Origin: Microbacterium hatanonis
Lineage (GTDB): Bacteria; Actinomycetota; Actinomycetes; Actinomycetales; Microbacteriaceae
Assembly (NCBI RefSeq): GCF_008017415.1
Contig: NZ_VRSV01000001.1
Span: 1,984,001 to 2,048,000 of the forward strand
Reading direction: 5' to 3'
DNA length: 64,000 nucleotides
Each line of letters begins with the position of its first letter. Position 1 is the stretch's first letter. Of this stretch, positions 46,096-54,228 are shown piece after piece. Under the pieces are notes generated by a model, which saw only the letters and a list, made by a program, of their open reading frames with translations, was not told where the DNA came from and did no database searches. The translations under genes were made by a program, and so were the position numbers.

Positions 46096-47702
46096 CAACG
46101 ACGTCGAAAGACGTGACGAGCACCACCGGCGGCGCACGCGTCGCGGTGCAGCGCTTCGGCACGTTCCTCTCGGGCATGATCATGCCCCTCATCCCCGCGC
46201 TCATCGCCTGGGGCATCTTCACGGCCTTCTTCATCGAGAAGGGCTGGACGCCCAACGACCAGCTCGCCACGATCGTCGGCCCGTTCATCCACTACCTGCT
46301 GCCGGTCCTCATCGCCTACCTCGGCGGCCACCTGGTCTACGCCGTGCGCGGCGGCGTCGTGGGTGCGATCGCCACGTTCGGCGTCATCGCGGGCTCGGAC
46401 TACCTCATCGCCCAGGTCAACCTGACCCTTCCCGCCGACAACCAGCTCGGCGAGATCAACATGTTCATCGGCGCGATGATCATGGCCCCGCTCGCCGCGT
46501 GGACGATGAAGCAGCTCGACAAGCTCTGGGACGGCAAGATCAAGGCCGGCTTCGAGATGCTCGTCAACATGTTCTCGGCCGGCATCTGGGGCTTCGTGAT
46601 GGCGATCGTCGGGTTCTACCCGCTGGCGTTCCTCATCAACGGCCTCATGAACGTGCTCAGCACCGCGGTGAACTTCCTCGTCGACACGGGACTCCTGCCG
46701 CTGACGAGCATCCTGATCGAGCCGGCGAAGGTGCTCTTCCTCAACAACGCCATCAACCACGGCGTGCTGACTCCGCTCGGCATCCAGCAGGCGGCCGACA
46801 GCGACACCGGCGGGTCGATCCTGTTCCTGCTCGAGGCCAACCCCGGCCCCGGCGTCGGCCTGCTGCTCGCCTTCACGTTCTTCGGGCTCGGTGCGGCGCG
46901 TGCGTCCGCTCCGGGTGCGGCGATCATCCAGTTCTTCGGCGGCATCCACGAGGTGTACTTCCCGTACGCGCTCATGAAGCCGACCCTCATCCTCGCCCTC
47001 ATCGGCGGCGGTATGACGGGCGTCACGACCAACCTGCTGCTGGGCGGCCAGCTGCGCGCTCCCGCGGCTCCGGGCAGCATCCTCGCGGTGCTGGCTCAGG
47101 TGGCCGACAACCGGTACTTCGCGGTGATCCTCTCCGTGGTGCTGTCGGCCGCGGTGACGTTCCTCATCTCGGCGATCATCCTGCGGGCCTCGCGCAAGCG
47201 GGATCTGCTCGCCGAGGGCGACGCCTTCTCCGCCGCCATCTCGAAGACGTCGGCGAACAAGGGCAAGTCGTCCGCCGCTCTCGACGCACTCCGGGCTTCG
47301 GACGGCCGCGACCGCGAAGCCGTGCGCGAGGCCGAGGAAGCCGTCGACCGCCTCGAGACCGAGGAGGAGACCGGTGGGGCTCTCAGCGGCGGCATCGTCG
47401 CCACGAAGCAGATCCAGAACGTGGTCTTCGCCTGCGACGCCGGTATGGGCTCCTCTGCGATGGGCGCGAGCGTGCTGCGCAACAAGTTCAAGAAGGCCGG
47501 CCTCACCGACGTCACGGTGACCAACAAGGCCATCGCGAACCTCGACCCGTCGGCGGACCTCGTCATCACGCAGGCCCAGCTCACCGACCGCGCGCGCAAG
47601 CAGACGCCCGGATCGATCCACGTGTCGGTCGACAACTTCATGAACTCGCCGAAGTACGACGAGGTCGTGGAGCTCGTGCGCGACCAGCACGACGACAAGT
47701 AA
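46092..47702 (+). CDS. mtlA: PTS mannitol transporter EIICB
   Basis: 536 aa. The EIIC part spans residues about 15-370 with eight or so membrane segments (RFGTFLSGMIMPLIPALIAWG, GGHLVYAVRGGVVGAIATFGVI, NNAINHGVLTPLGIQQA, FGGIHEVYFPYALMKP). After a charged linker, the EIIB domain starts QNVVFACDAGMGSSAMGASVL with the phosphorylated Cys at about residue 448. No EIIA domain is fused; mtlF supplies it. ATGA overlap with ptsI. A hairpin follows the gene. Confidence 0.95.
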   Translation: MTTTSKDVTSTTGGARVAVQRFGTFLSGMIMPLIPALIAWGIFTAFFIEKGWTPNDQLATIVGPFIHYLLPVLIAYLGGHLVYAVRGGVVGAIATFGVIAGSDYLIAQVNLTLPADNQLGEINMFIGAMIMAPLAAWTMKQLDKLWDGKIKAGFEMLVNMFSAGIWGFVMAIVGFYPLAFLINGLMNVLSTAVNFLVDTGLLPLTSILIEPAKVLFLNNAINHGVLTPLGIQQAADSDTGGSILFLLEANPGPGVGLLLAFTFFGLGAARASAPGAAIIQFFGGIHEVYFPYALMKPTLILALIGGGMTGVTTNLLLGGQLRAPAAPGSILAVLAQVADNRYFAVILSVVLSAAVTFLISAIILRASRKRDLLAEGDAFSAAISKTSANKGKSSAALDALRASDGRDREAVREAEEAVDRLETEEETGGALSGGIVATKQIQNVVFACDAGMGSSAMGASVLRNKFKKAGLTDVTVTNKAIANLDPSADLVITQAQLTDRARKQTPGSIHVSVDNFMNSPKYDEVVELVRDQHDDK

Positions 47703-47713
47703 GACACAGCACA

Positions 47714-47751
47714 CCTACGAGGCCGGGCGCGCGAAGCCCCGGCCTCGTAGG
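47714..47751 (+). terminator. Strong hairpin between mtlA and mtlF
   Basis: CCTACGAGGCCGGG pairs perfectly with CCCGGCCTCGTAGG over 14 bp. Only a short CTTT follows, so it could be a partial terminator or an mRNA-stabilising element that sets the mtlA to mtlF ratio. Confidence 0.6.
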
Positions 47752-47805
47752 CTTTGACCCACGGATGCTTCGGCACCCGACCCCTCGAAACGAAAGGCGA
47801 ACGAC

Positions 47806-48246
47806 ATGCCACGCGACGTTCTCAGCATCGGCCAGGTCCGCATCCACAGCGGCGGCGCGACCCGTGAAGAGGCGATGAAGGAGGCCGCCGACATCCTCGA
47901 ATCGGCCGGCGCCGTGACGTCGAAGTACTTCGACGCGATGCAGCAGCGCGAGGAGACCGTCTCGACCTACATGGGCAACGAGCTCGCCATCCCCCACGGC
48001 ACGAACGAGACGAAGGACGCGATCCTCGAGTCCGCGCTCTCGGTGGTCCGCTACGACGGCGGGGTCGACTGGGGCGGAGAGCCGGTGACCTTCGTCATCG
48101 GCATCGCCGGCAAGGGCGACGAGCACCTCGAGATCCTCTCGCAGATCGCGATCCTCTTCTCCGACGAGGACGAGGTCGCCCGCCTGAAGCAGGCCGACGC
48201 CCCCGAGGCGCTCTACCAGGCCCTCGCCGCGGTCAACGACGCATGA
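47806..48246 (+). CDS. mtlF: PTS mannitol EIIA component
   Basis: 146 aa. SAGAVTSKYFDAMQQREETVSTYMGNELAIPHGTNETKD contains the phosphorylated His at about residue 64 (AIPHGT). FVIGIAGKGDEHLEILSQIA is the other conserved EIIA-mannitol/fructose segment. Receives phosphate from HPr and passes it to the EIIB domain of MtlA. A CGAAAGG site lies upstream. Its stop overlaps mtlD (ATGA). Confidence 0.94.
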   Translation: MPRDVLSIGQVRIHSGGATREEAMKEAADILESAGAVTSKYFDAMQQREETVSTYMGNELAIPHGTNETKDAILESALSVVRYDGGVDWGGEPVTFVIGIAGKGDEHLEILSQIAILFSDEDEVARLKQADAPEALYQALAAVNDA

Positions 48247-49397
48247 AGGCCGTCCATTTCGGCGCCGGCAACATCGGGCGGGGCTTCGTCGGGGTGCTCC
48301 TGCACCAGGGCGGCTACGACCTCGTGTTCTCCGACGTCGCAGCGTCTCTCGTCGATGCGATCAACGACGCATCCGAGTACACGGTGCACGAGGTCGGCGA
48401 GGGCGGGGTCGACACCGTCGTCACCGGTTTCCGGGCGATCAACAGCGCGACCGACGCTCCCGCGCTCGTGGATGAGATCGCGGGCGCGAACGTCGTCACG
48501 ACGGCCGTCGGACCGACGATCCTGAAGTTCGTCGCGCCGCACATCGTGGCGGGCCTCGGGCTGCGCGACCCCGCGTCGCCGCCGCTGCAGATCATGGCGT
48601 GCGAGAACGCGATCGGCGCGACCGACACCCTCCGCGAAGAGATGGCGAACGCCGCCGGAGACGCGTGGGATGCCGTCTCGGCCCGGGCCGTCTTCGCCAA
48701 CACGGCCGTCGACCGCATCGTTCCGGCCCAGGCACCGGGCGAAGGCATCGACGTCACGGTCGAGCCGTTCTTCGAGTGGGCCATCGAACGCGGACCGTTC
48801 GGCGAGGACCCGCCGCAGATCCCGGGCGCGCACTTCGTCGACGACCTGACGCCGTACATCGAGCGCAAGCTCTTCACGGTCAACACCGGCCACGCCACCA
48901 CCGCGTACTTCGGTGCCGAAGCGGGAATCGAGCGCATCTCCGACGCACTGGCCGATCCCGGCATCGCCGAGAAGGTCGAGAGCGCCCTGCGCGAGACGTC
49001 GGAGCTGCTCATCGTGAAGCACGAGCTCGACGCCGCGACGCAGCACGAGTACCGCGCGACCATCCTGCAGCGGTTCCGAAACCCCGCGCTCCCCGACACC
49101 GTGTGGCGTGTCGGTCGGCAACCGCTGCGCAAGCTCTCGCGGCACGAGCGCTTCGTCGGCCCCGCCGCCGAAGCCGTCGACCGGGGCCTCCCCGTCGACG
49201 CCCTCGTCGCCGCGATCGGCGCCGCCCTGCGGTTCTCCGATCAGGAGGACGCCCAGGCCGTCGATCTCCAGCGGATGCTGCGCGAGCAGTCGGCCGCGGA
49301 GTTCACCGCCTCGGTGACGGGCCTCGACGCGCAGCATCCGCTCTTCGCCCGTATCGAGGCGCAGGTCGCCGCGCGGCAGGCGGAGCTGGCAGCCTGA
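48243..49397 (+). CDS. mtlD: Mannitol-1-phosphate 5-dehydrogenase
   Basis: Oxidises imported mannitol 1-phosphate to fructose 6-phosphate. 384 aa. KAVHFGAGNIGRGFVGVLLHQGGYDLVFSDV is the NAD-binding start; ENAIGATDTLREEM, ERKLFTVNTGHATTAYFG and the polyol dehydrogenase catalytic segment VKHELDAATQHEYRATIL are present. Last of the mtl genes, coupled to mtlF. The next gene starts 2 nt after its stop. Confidence 0.95.
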   Translation: MKAVHFGAGNIGRGFVGVLLHQGGYDLVFSDVAASLVDAINDASEYTVHEVGEGGVDTVVTGFRAINSATDAPALVDEIAGANVVTTAVGPTILKFVAPHIVAGLGLRDPASPPLQIMACENAIGATDTLREEMANAAGDAWDAVSARAVFANTAVDRIVPAQAPGEGIDVTVEPFFEWAIERGPFGEDPPQIPGAHFVDDLTPYIERKLFTVNTGHATTAYFGAEAGIERISDALADPGIAEKVESALRETSELLIVKHELDAATQHEYRATILQRFRNPALPDTVWRVGRQPLRKLSRHERFVGPAAEAVDRGLPVDALVAAIGAALRFSDQEDAQAVDLQRMLREQSAAEFTASVTGLDAQHPLFARIEAQVAARQAELAA

Positions 49398-49398
49398 C

Positions 49399-50187
49399 GT
49401 GACCGATCCGCTCGACGCGACGCCGGCCGGGGATGCTCCCCCGCGCCGGCGTCGCCGGTTCCGCGCGCTGCGCTGGACCCTCGGCATCATCGGCGGCCTC
49501 GTCGTCGCGCTGATCATCGGCGTCCTCGTCTGGAGCCAGGTCGGCGTCATGGGCGCCGAGGCCGGTCCGCTCGACGCGGTCAGGAGCGATCCCGCGATCT
49601 CGGTCGCCGACGACGGCGCGGGCATCGTGCTCGCCCCGGCCGACGGCGGCAGCGACGTCGGGCTCGTCTTCATTCCCGGCGCGAAGGTCGACCCGTGGGC
49701 GTACGCGGCGAAGCTCTCGCGCCTGGTCGCCGACGACGGCGTGACGGTCGTCATCACGCGGCCGTGGCTGAATCTCGCCTTCTTCGACCCGCGCCCGCTC
49801 GACACGTTCACCTCGCTCGCGCCCGACGTCGAGGCGTGGGCGGTCGGTGGGCACTCGCTCGGAGGCGTCCGGGCGTGCCAGCTCGCCCCCGACGCCGACG
49901 CGCTCGTGCTGTTCGCGTCGTACTGCGCGAACGACCTCACCGGATCCGGTCTTCCCGTACTGAGCCTCGCGGGCTCCGACGACGGCCTGTCGACGCCGCA
50001 GAAGATCGCCGACGCGAAAGGCGAGCTGCCCGCCGGCGCGGAATTCGTCGAGATCGCCGGCGCCTCGCACGCATCCTTCGGCGACTACGGCCCGCAGGCC
50101 GGCGACGGCACCCCGACGATCTCGGACGCCGACATGACCGCGGCTCTGACCGACGCGATCGCCCCGTTCCTCGCCGCGCTCCCCTGA
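49399..50187 (+). CDS. Membrane-anchored alpha/beta hydrolase
   Basis: 262 aa. An Arg-rich cytoplasmic start (PPRRRRRFRALRW) and one membrane helix (TLGIIGGLVVALIIGVLVWSQ) put the catalytic domain outside. VGLVFIPGAKVDPWAYAAKLSRLVADDGVTVVI and AVGGHSLGGVRACQLA (nucleophile Ser in GHSLGG, near residue 155) fit the AB hydrolase 5 type. FASYCANDL and SLAGSDDGLSTPQK follow, and GASHASFGDYG supplies the His. GTG start 2 nt after mtlD; a link to mannitol use is not evident. Substrate unknown. Confidence 0.82.
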   Translation: MTDPLDATPAGDAPPRRRRRFRALRWTLGIIGGLVVALIIGVLVWSQVGVMGAEAGPLDAVRSDPAISVADDGAGIVLAPADGGSDVGLVFIPGAKVDPWAYAAKLSRLVADDGVTVVITRPWLNLAFFDPRPLDTFTSLAPDVEAWAVGGHSLGGVRACQLAPDADALVLFASYCANDLTGSGLPVLSLAGSDDGLSTPQKIADAKGELPAGAEFVEIAGASHASFGDYGPQAGDGTPTISDADMTAALTDAIAPFLAALP

Positions 50188-50208
50188 GCCCGCCTCTCCC
50201 CCCGACCG

Positions 50209-50259
50209 TGTCCCGATCCCGCCGGGAAAGAGTGCTTCGTTCCCGGCGGGATCGGGACA
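50209..50259. repeat. Perfect palindrome H1, 3' boundary of DUF559 cassette 2
   Basis: TGTCCCGATCCCGCCGGGAA at 50209-50228 pairs perfectly over 20 bp with 50240-50259 around an 11-nt loop. It ends 1 nt before the stop codon of the minus-strand DUF559 gene, so it is positioned to terminate that transcript and also that of the hydrolase on the plus strand. Confidence 0.95.
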
Positions 50260-51177
50260 TCAACCCCGCGACGGCGACCACCCGGCGCGCAGCAACGCCT
50301 CCCGCACGAGGAAGACAGCCGGTTTGCCGCCATCGCGCAGGTGGTGCCGCAGCACTCGCACCACATCCCAACCCGCGCGGCGTATGGCCGGCCAGCGATC
50401 GGAGTCTCGTTCGAACTGCCGGACGTCGAAGGCATGCTGCCGGCCGTCGTACTCCGTCCCGACGCGCCACCGCGGATAGGCCAGATCGAGCCGCGCCACG
50501 AACCGGCCGCTCGTGTCCCGCAGCACCCAGTTGAGCTCGGGCTCCGGCAGACCGGCTCGCGCCAGCACCAGGCGCAGCCGGGACTTCTCGGACGACTCCG
50601 AACCCGCACGGATGGCATCGAGCGCGGCGCGCAACCGCTCCGCGCCCACCCCGCCCATCGCCGCTGCCTCGCAGCGCAGCTCCTCGAGCGTGGCGCAGCG
50701 GCCGCGCCCGACGAGATAGTCACCCGCCGCCACGAGATCGTCGAGGCTCCATGATGCGCCGGCCTGCCGCCAGGCCCTGGCGGGCGACTCGACGGGGAGT
50801 CCCCCGATGAGATGCACCGCCGCATCCCGGTGCTGGAGCCGGTGGCCGATCACCCCCTTCACCCGCGGCTCGCGCTGCGGACGGTGGGCGCTGACGTGCA
50901 CCTCACTACCGGAGCGGCCCGAGGGCATCGGCGCACCCCAGAGGGCGAGGGCCGTGCCGTGGCTGAAGAACTGCCAGGGCGCGATCCGTGCGGCGAACTG
51001 CTGACACTGCCGAAGAAGTCCGTACGAGCCAGCGTCCTTATGGTCGCGCACGCCCGGAAAGGGGATGGTGAGATCGCGGGCGTCGAGCCGTCCGGCGCGC
51101 ACGCCGGCCCGCTGGGCGTCATGGATGGAGAACGGTCCTGCACGAAGTTCGGCGGGCAGATCGGCGGGAGGGCGCAT
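50260..51177 (-). CDS. DUF559-type nuclease-like protein
   Basis: 305 aa. The N-terminus FSIHDAQRAGVRAGRLDARDL resembles the AbiEi-type winged helix of such proteins. The C-terminal domain has the Vsr/PD-(D/E)xK set: SSEKSRLRLVLARAG (Glu), FVARLDLAYPRWRVGTEYDGR (Asp, then E-Y-D) and RRAGWDVVRVLRHHL. Unlike the 26-kb protein it keeps Glu in the third motif. It shares layout rather than close identity with that protein. It is bracketed by palindromes H1 and H2 and has no functional neighbour (hydrolase on one side, adenosine deaminase on the other). Confidence 0.77.
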   Translation of the reverse strand: MRPPADLPAELRAGPFSIHDAQRAGVRAGRLDARDLTIPFPGVRDHKDAGSYGLLRQCQQFAARIAPWQFFSHGTALALWGAPMPSGRSGSEVHVSAHRPQREPRVKGVIGHRLQHRDAAVHLIGGLPVESPARAWRQAGASWSLDDLVAAGDYLVGRGRCATLEELRCEAAAMGGVGAERLRAALDAIRAGSESSEKSRLRLVLARAGLPEPELNWVLRDTSGRFVARLDLAYPRWRVGTEYDGRQHAFDVRQFERDSDRWPAIRRAGWDVVRVLRHHLRDGGKPAVFLVREALLRAGWSPSRG

Positions 51178-51269
51178 CGCCCGATCCTGGCCGCCACATC
51201 ACCGTCCGCGACTCCGTCGGCACTCTTCTGTCCAGAACCCCCGCCGCCCGTCCCCCTGTGGAGGACGAG

Positions 51270-51326
51270 CGATGTCCCCATCCCGCCGGGAAAAGAGCCC
51301 GCATTCCTGGCCGGATGGGGACATCG
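51270..51326. repeat. Palindrome H2, 5' boundary of DUF559 cassette 2
   Basis: Arms of 23 nt pair with 2 mismatches around an 11-nt loop. Its left arm (TGTCCCCATCCCGCCGGGAA) differs from that of H1 at one position. It lies about 95 nt upstream of the DUF559 start and just beyond the 3' end of the adenosine deaminase gene. Confidence 0.93.
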
Positions 51327-51348
51327 GCGCCGAGGTCAGGCGCAGACG

Positions 51349-52464
51349 TCAGGCCCCGAAGCCGGCGGCGATGAGCTCGATGAGCTCCTCGCGCTCCTCG
51401 ACGGGCAGGAAGGCGCCCGCGGCGGCGTTGAGCTGGAACGCCTCGAGGTCGCCGAGGTCGTAGCCGAAGGCGTCGACGAGCAGCGAGAGCTCGCGCGTGA
51501 GGCTCGTGCGGCTCATCGTGCGGTTGTCGACGTTCACCGTGACCGAGAAACCGAGCTGGTAGAGCAGATCGAACGGGTGGTCCTCGATCGCGGTGCCCCA
51601 CGCTTCGATCGCACCGGTCTGCAGGTTCGACGAGGGCGACAGCTCCAGCGTGATCTCGCGGTCGCGCACCCACCGGGCGAGATCGCCGAACTGCACCATC
51701 ACCTCTTCGCCCGAGCGCTCGATGACGTTGAGGTCGGAGGCGAGACGCACACCGTGGCCGAGACGCAGCGCACGGCCGTCGAGCAGGGCGGAACGGATGC
51801 TGTCGAGCCCGGCCGCCTCTCCGGCGTGCACCGTCGTCGGGAAGAACTCTCGCGCGAGGTAGTCGAACGCGTCACGGTGCAGCGCCGGGAGGTATCCGTC
51901 TTCGGGACCGGCGATGTCGAACCCGACCACTCCGCGTCCTCGCCACGACACGGCCAGCTCGGCGAGCTCGCGCACGCGCTCGGTCTGGCGCATGCCCGAG
52001 ATCAGCTGACCGACGCGGATGTCGCGGCCCGCTGCCTCCGCGGCATCCTCACCCTCTTCGATGCCCTCCTGCACGGCGTCGACGACGTCGTCGAGGGACA
52101 GACCACCGGCGAGGTGCTGCTCGGGCGCCCAGCGCACCTCGCCGTAGATCACGCCGTCGGCGGCGAGGTCCTCGACGAACTCCCGTGCGACGCGCGTGAG
52201 GTTCTCGCGCGTCTGCATGACGCCGATCGTGAGGTCGAACGTCTTGAGGTACTCCACGAGCGACCCCGAGTCCCCCTTCTCGGCGAACCAGTCGGCGAGG
52301 TCGTCACCGTCGTCGACGGGGAGGTCGACACCCGCCGCATCGGCGAGCTCGACGATGGTGTCGGGGCGTACCCCTCCGTCGAGGTGGTCGTGCAACGACA
52401 CCTTGGGCAGGCCGCGGAGCGACATCCCCTCGAGGCGGGCGTCTCCGTGCTGATCGATCGACAT
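51349..52464 (-). CDS. add: Adenosine deaminase
   Basis: 371 aa metallo-deaminase. GLPKVSLHDHLDGGVRPDTI has the zinc-binding H-x-H; EVRWAPEQHL, TTVHAGEAAGLDSIRSAL (His and catalytic Glu) and RLGHGVRLASD, then NVDNRTMSRTSLTRE complete the family. Converts adenosine to inosine, which PNP at 37.9 kb can use. AGGAGG precedes the ATG at 52464; the frame extends upstream without support. Last gene of the nucleoside salvage cluster. Confidence 0.94.
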   Translation of the reverse strand: MSIDQHGDARLEGMSLRGLPKVSLHDHLDGGVRPDTIVELADAAGVDLPVDDGDDLADWFAEKGDSGSLVEYLKTFDLTIGVMQTRENLTRVAREFVEDLAADGVIYGEVRWAPEQHLAGGLSLDDVVDAVQEGIEEGEDAAEAAGRDIRVGQLISGMRQTERVRELAELAVSWRGRGVVGFDIAGPEDGYLPALHRDAFDYLAREFFPTTVHAGEAAGLDSIRSALLDGRALRLGHGVRLASDLNVIERSGEEVMVQFGDLARWVRDREITLELSPSSNLQTGAIEAWGTAIEDHPFDLLYQLGFSVTVNVDNRTMSRTSLTRELSLLVDAFGYDLGDLEAFQLNAAAGAFLPVEEREELIELIAAGFGA

Positions 52465-52489
52465 GGCTTCCTCCTGTGCGCGGGTTCGG

Positions 52490-53791
52490 TCAGGCCGTGA
52501 TGCGCTCACGGACCAGTGGCAGCACGTCGACCGCCGAGTCGGCGATCTCCCATGCTCCCGCGACGGCCTCGAGAGCGCGGCCGAACCGCTTCTCATCATC
52601 GGCCGACAGGGTGAACAGCGGTTGACCAGCCGTCACCCGATCGCCGGGCTTGACGTGCAGGTCGATGCCTGCGGCGTGGATGACGGGGTCGACGGCGCGG
52701 GCACGACCGGCACCCAGCCGCCAGGCGCCGACGCCGAACGGCAGCGCGTCGACGCGCTGCACGATGCCGGCCCGCTCGGCCGTGACGACGTGCGTCTCGC
52801 GCGGCGTGGGAAGCGCCGCATCCGGATCGCCGTCCTGCGCGACGATCATCGCGCGCCAGGCGTCCATGGCGCGGCCGTCGGCCAGGGCCGCCTCGACGTC
52901 GGCGTCCGGCTGTCCGGCGAGGGCGAGCATCTCGCGGGCGAGCGCGAGCGTGAGCTCGACGACGTCGGCCGGTCCGCCGCCGGCGAGCACCTCGACCGAT
53001 TCGCGCACCTCGTTGGCGTTGCCGATCGCGAGGCCCAGGGGCGTGTTCATGTCGGTGAGGAGCGCGGTGGTCGACACGCCCGAGTCGGTGCCCAGCGCGA
53101 CCATGGTGCGAGCGAGCTCGCGCGCGCGATCGATGTCCTGCATGAAGGCGCCGGAGCCGAACTTCACATCGAGCACGAGCGCATCGGTGCCCTCGGCGAT
53201 CTTCTTCGACATGATGCTCGACGCGATCAGCGGGATCGCCTCGACCGTCCCCGTGACGTCGCGCAACGCGTAGAGCTTCTTGTCGGCCGGGGCGAGACCC
53301 GAACCGGCCGCGCAGATGACGGCTCCGACGTCGCGGAGCTGCGCGAGCATCTCGTCGTTCGACAGGGCCGCACGCCAGCCAGGGATCGACTCGAGCTTGT
53401 CGAGCGTGCCGCCGGTGTGGCCGAGTCCGCGACCCGACAGCTGCGGCACGGCGACGCCGAACGCGGCGACCAACGGTGCCAGCGGGAGGGTGATCTTGTC
53501 GCCCACTCCCCCGGTCGAGTGCTTGTCGACGGTGGGCTTGCCGAGGGAGGAGAACTCCATGCGCTCGCCCGAGGCGATCATGGCGTCGGTCATCACCCGG
53601 ATCTCGTCGCGCGACATGCCGTTCAGGAGCACCGCCATGGCGAACGCCGACATCTGCGCGTCGGAGACGTAGCCCTTCGTGTAGTGCTCGATCATCCAGC
53701 GCAGCGCCGGCTCGGGCACGGCCTGGCCGTCGCGCTTCGCGCGGATGATGTCGACGGCGTCGTGCGGATGCACCTCGGACTGCGCGCTCAT
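52490..53791 (-). CDS. deoA: Thymidine/pyrimidine-nucleoside phosphorylase
   Basis: 433 aa. HDAVDIIRAKRDGQAVPEPALRWM, then DKHSTGGVGDKITLPLAPLVAAFG (phosphate-binding, family signature), SGRGLGHTGGTLDKLESIPG, and GLAPADKKLYALRDVTGTVE. The C-terminal domain VHAAGIDLHVKPGDRVTAGQPL-like segment is also typical. Cleaves thymidine, uridine or deoxyuridine with phosphate. ATGA overlap with cdd. The cluster order suits uptake, deamination then phosphorolysis. Confidence 0.95.
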   Translation of the reverse strand: MSAQSEVHPHDAVDIIRAKRDGQAVPEPALRWMIEHYTKGYVSDAQMSAFAMAVLLNGMSRDEIRVMTDAMIASGERMEFSSLGKPTVDKHSTGGVGDKITLPLAPLVAAFGVAVPQLSGRGLGHTGGTLDKLESIPGWRAALSNDEMLAQLRDVGAVICAAGSGLAPADKKLYALRDVTGTVEAIPLIASSIMSKKIAEGTDALVLDVKFGSGAFMQDIDRARELARTMVALGTDSGVSTTALLTDMNTPLGLAIGNANEVRESVEVLAGGGPADVVELTLALAREMLALAGQPDADVEAALADGRAMDAWRAMIVAQDGDPDAALPTPRETHVVTAERAGIVQRVDALPFGVGAWRLGAGRARAVDPVIHAAGIDLHVKPGDRVTAGQPLFTLSADDEKRFGRALEAVAGAWEIADSAVDVLPLVRERITA

Positions 53792-54189
53792 CGGGCCGCC
53801 TCCTCGAGGTCGCGCGGGCCGAAGGCGTCGGGCAGCACCTCGTCGATCGTGCGGATCCCCGACACGGTCTCGAGAAGCATGCCCGGGATGGCGTGCTCGA
53901 AGAGCAGCTGCCGGCACCGGCCGCACGGCATGAGCGTGCGGCCGTCGCCGTCGACGCACACGAACGCCACCAGCTGGCCGCCGCCAGAGCGGTGCAGCTC
54001 GCTCACGAGCCCGCACTCGGCGCACAGGGTCACGCCGTAGGAGGCGTTCTCGACGTTGCACCCCGACACGATGCGCCCGTCGCTGACGAGGGCCGCAGCC
54101 CCCACCTTGAAGCGGGAGTACGGTGCGTACGCGTGGTGCATGGCCTCGGTGGCCACGGTGCGCAGCTCGTCCCAGTCGATGTCGGTCAT
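53788..54189 (-). CDS. cdd: Cytidine deaminase
   Basis: 133 aa, homotetrameric type. YAPYSRFKVGAAALVSDGRIVSGCNVENASYGVTLCAE carries the zinc-binding Cys and catalytic Glu; LMPCGRCRQLLFEH supplies the other two cysteines. Converts cytidine or deoxycytidine to uridine products for deoA. It starts 39 nt after the permease stop and overlaps deoA by 4 nt. Confidence 0.95.
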   Translation of the reverse strand: MTDIDWDELRTVATEAMHHAYAPYSRFKVGAAALVSDGRIVSGCNVENASYGVTLCAECGLVSELHRSGGGQLVAFVCVDGDGRTLMPCGRCRQLLFEHAIPGMLLETVSGIRTIDEVLPDAFGPRDLEEAAR

Positions 54190-54228
54190 CTGTCCTTCTC
54201 GTCGTGAATCGGATGCTTGGGCAGGGCG

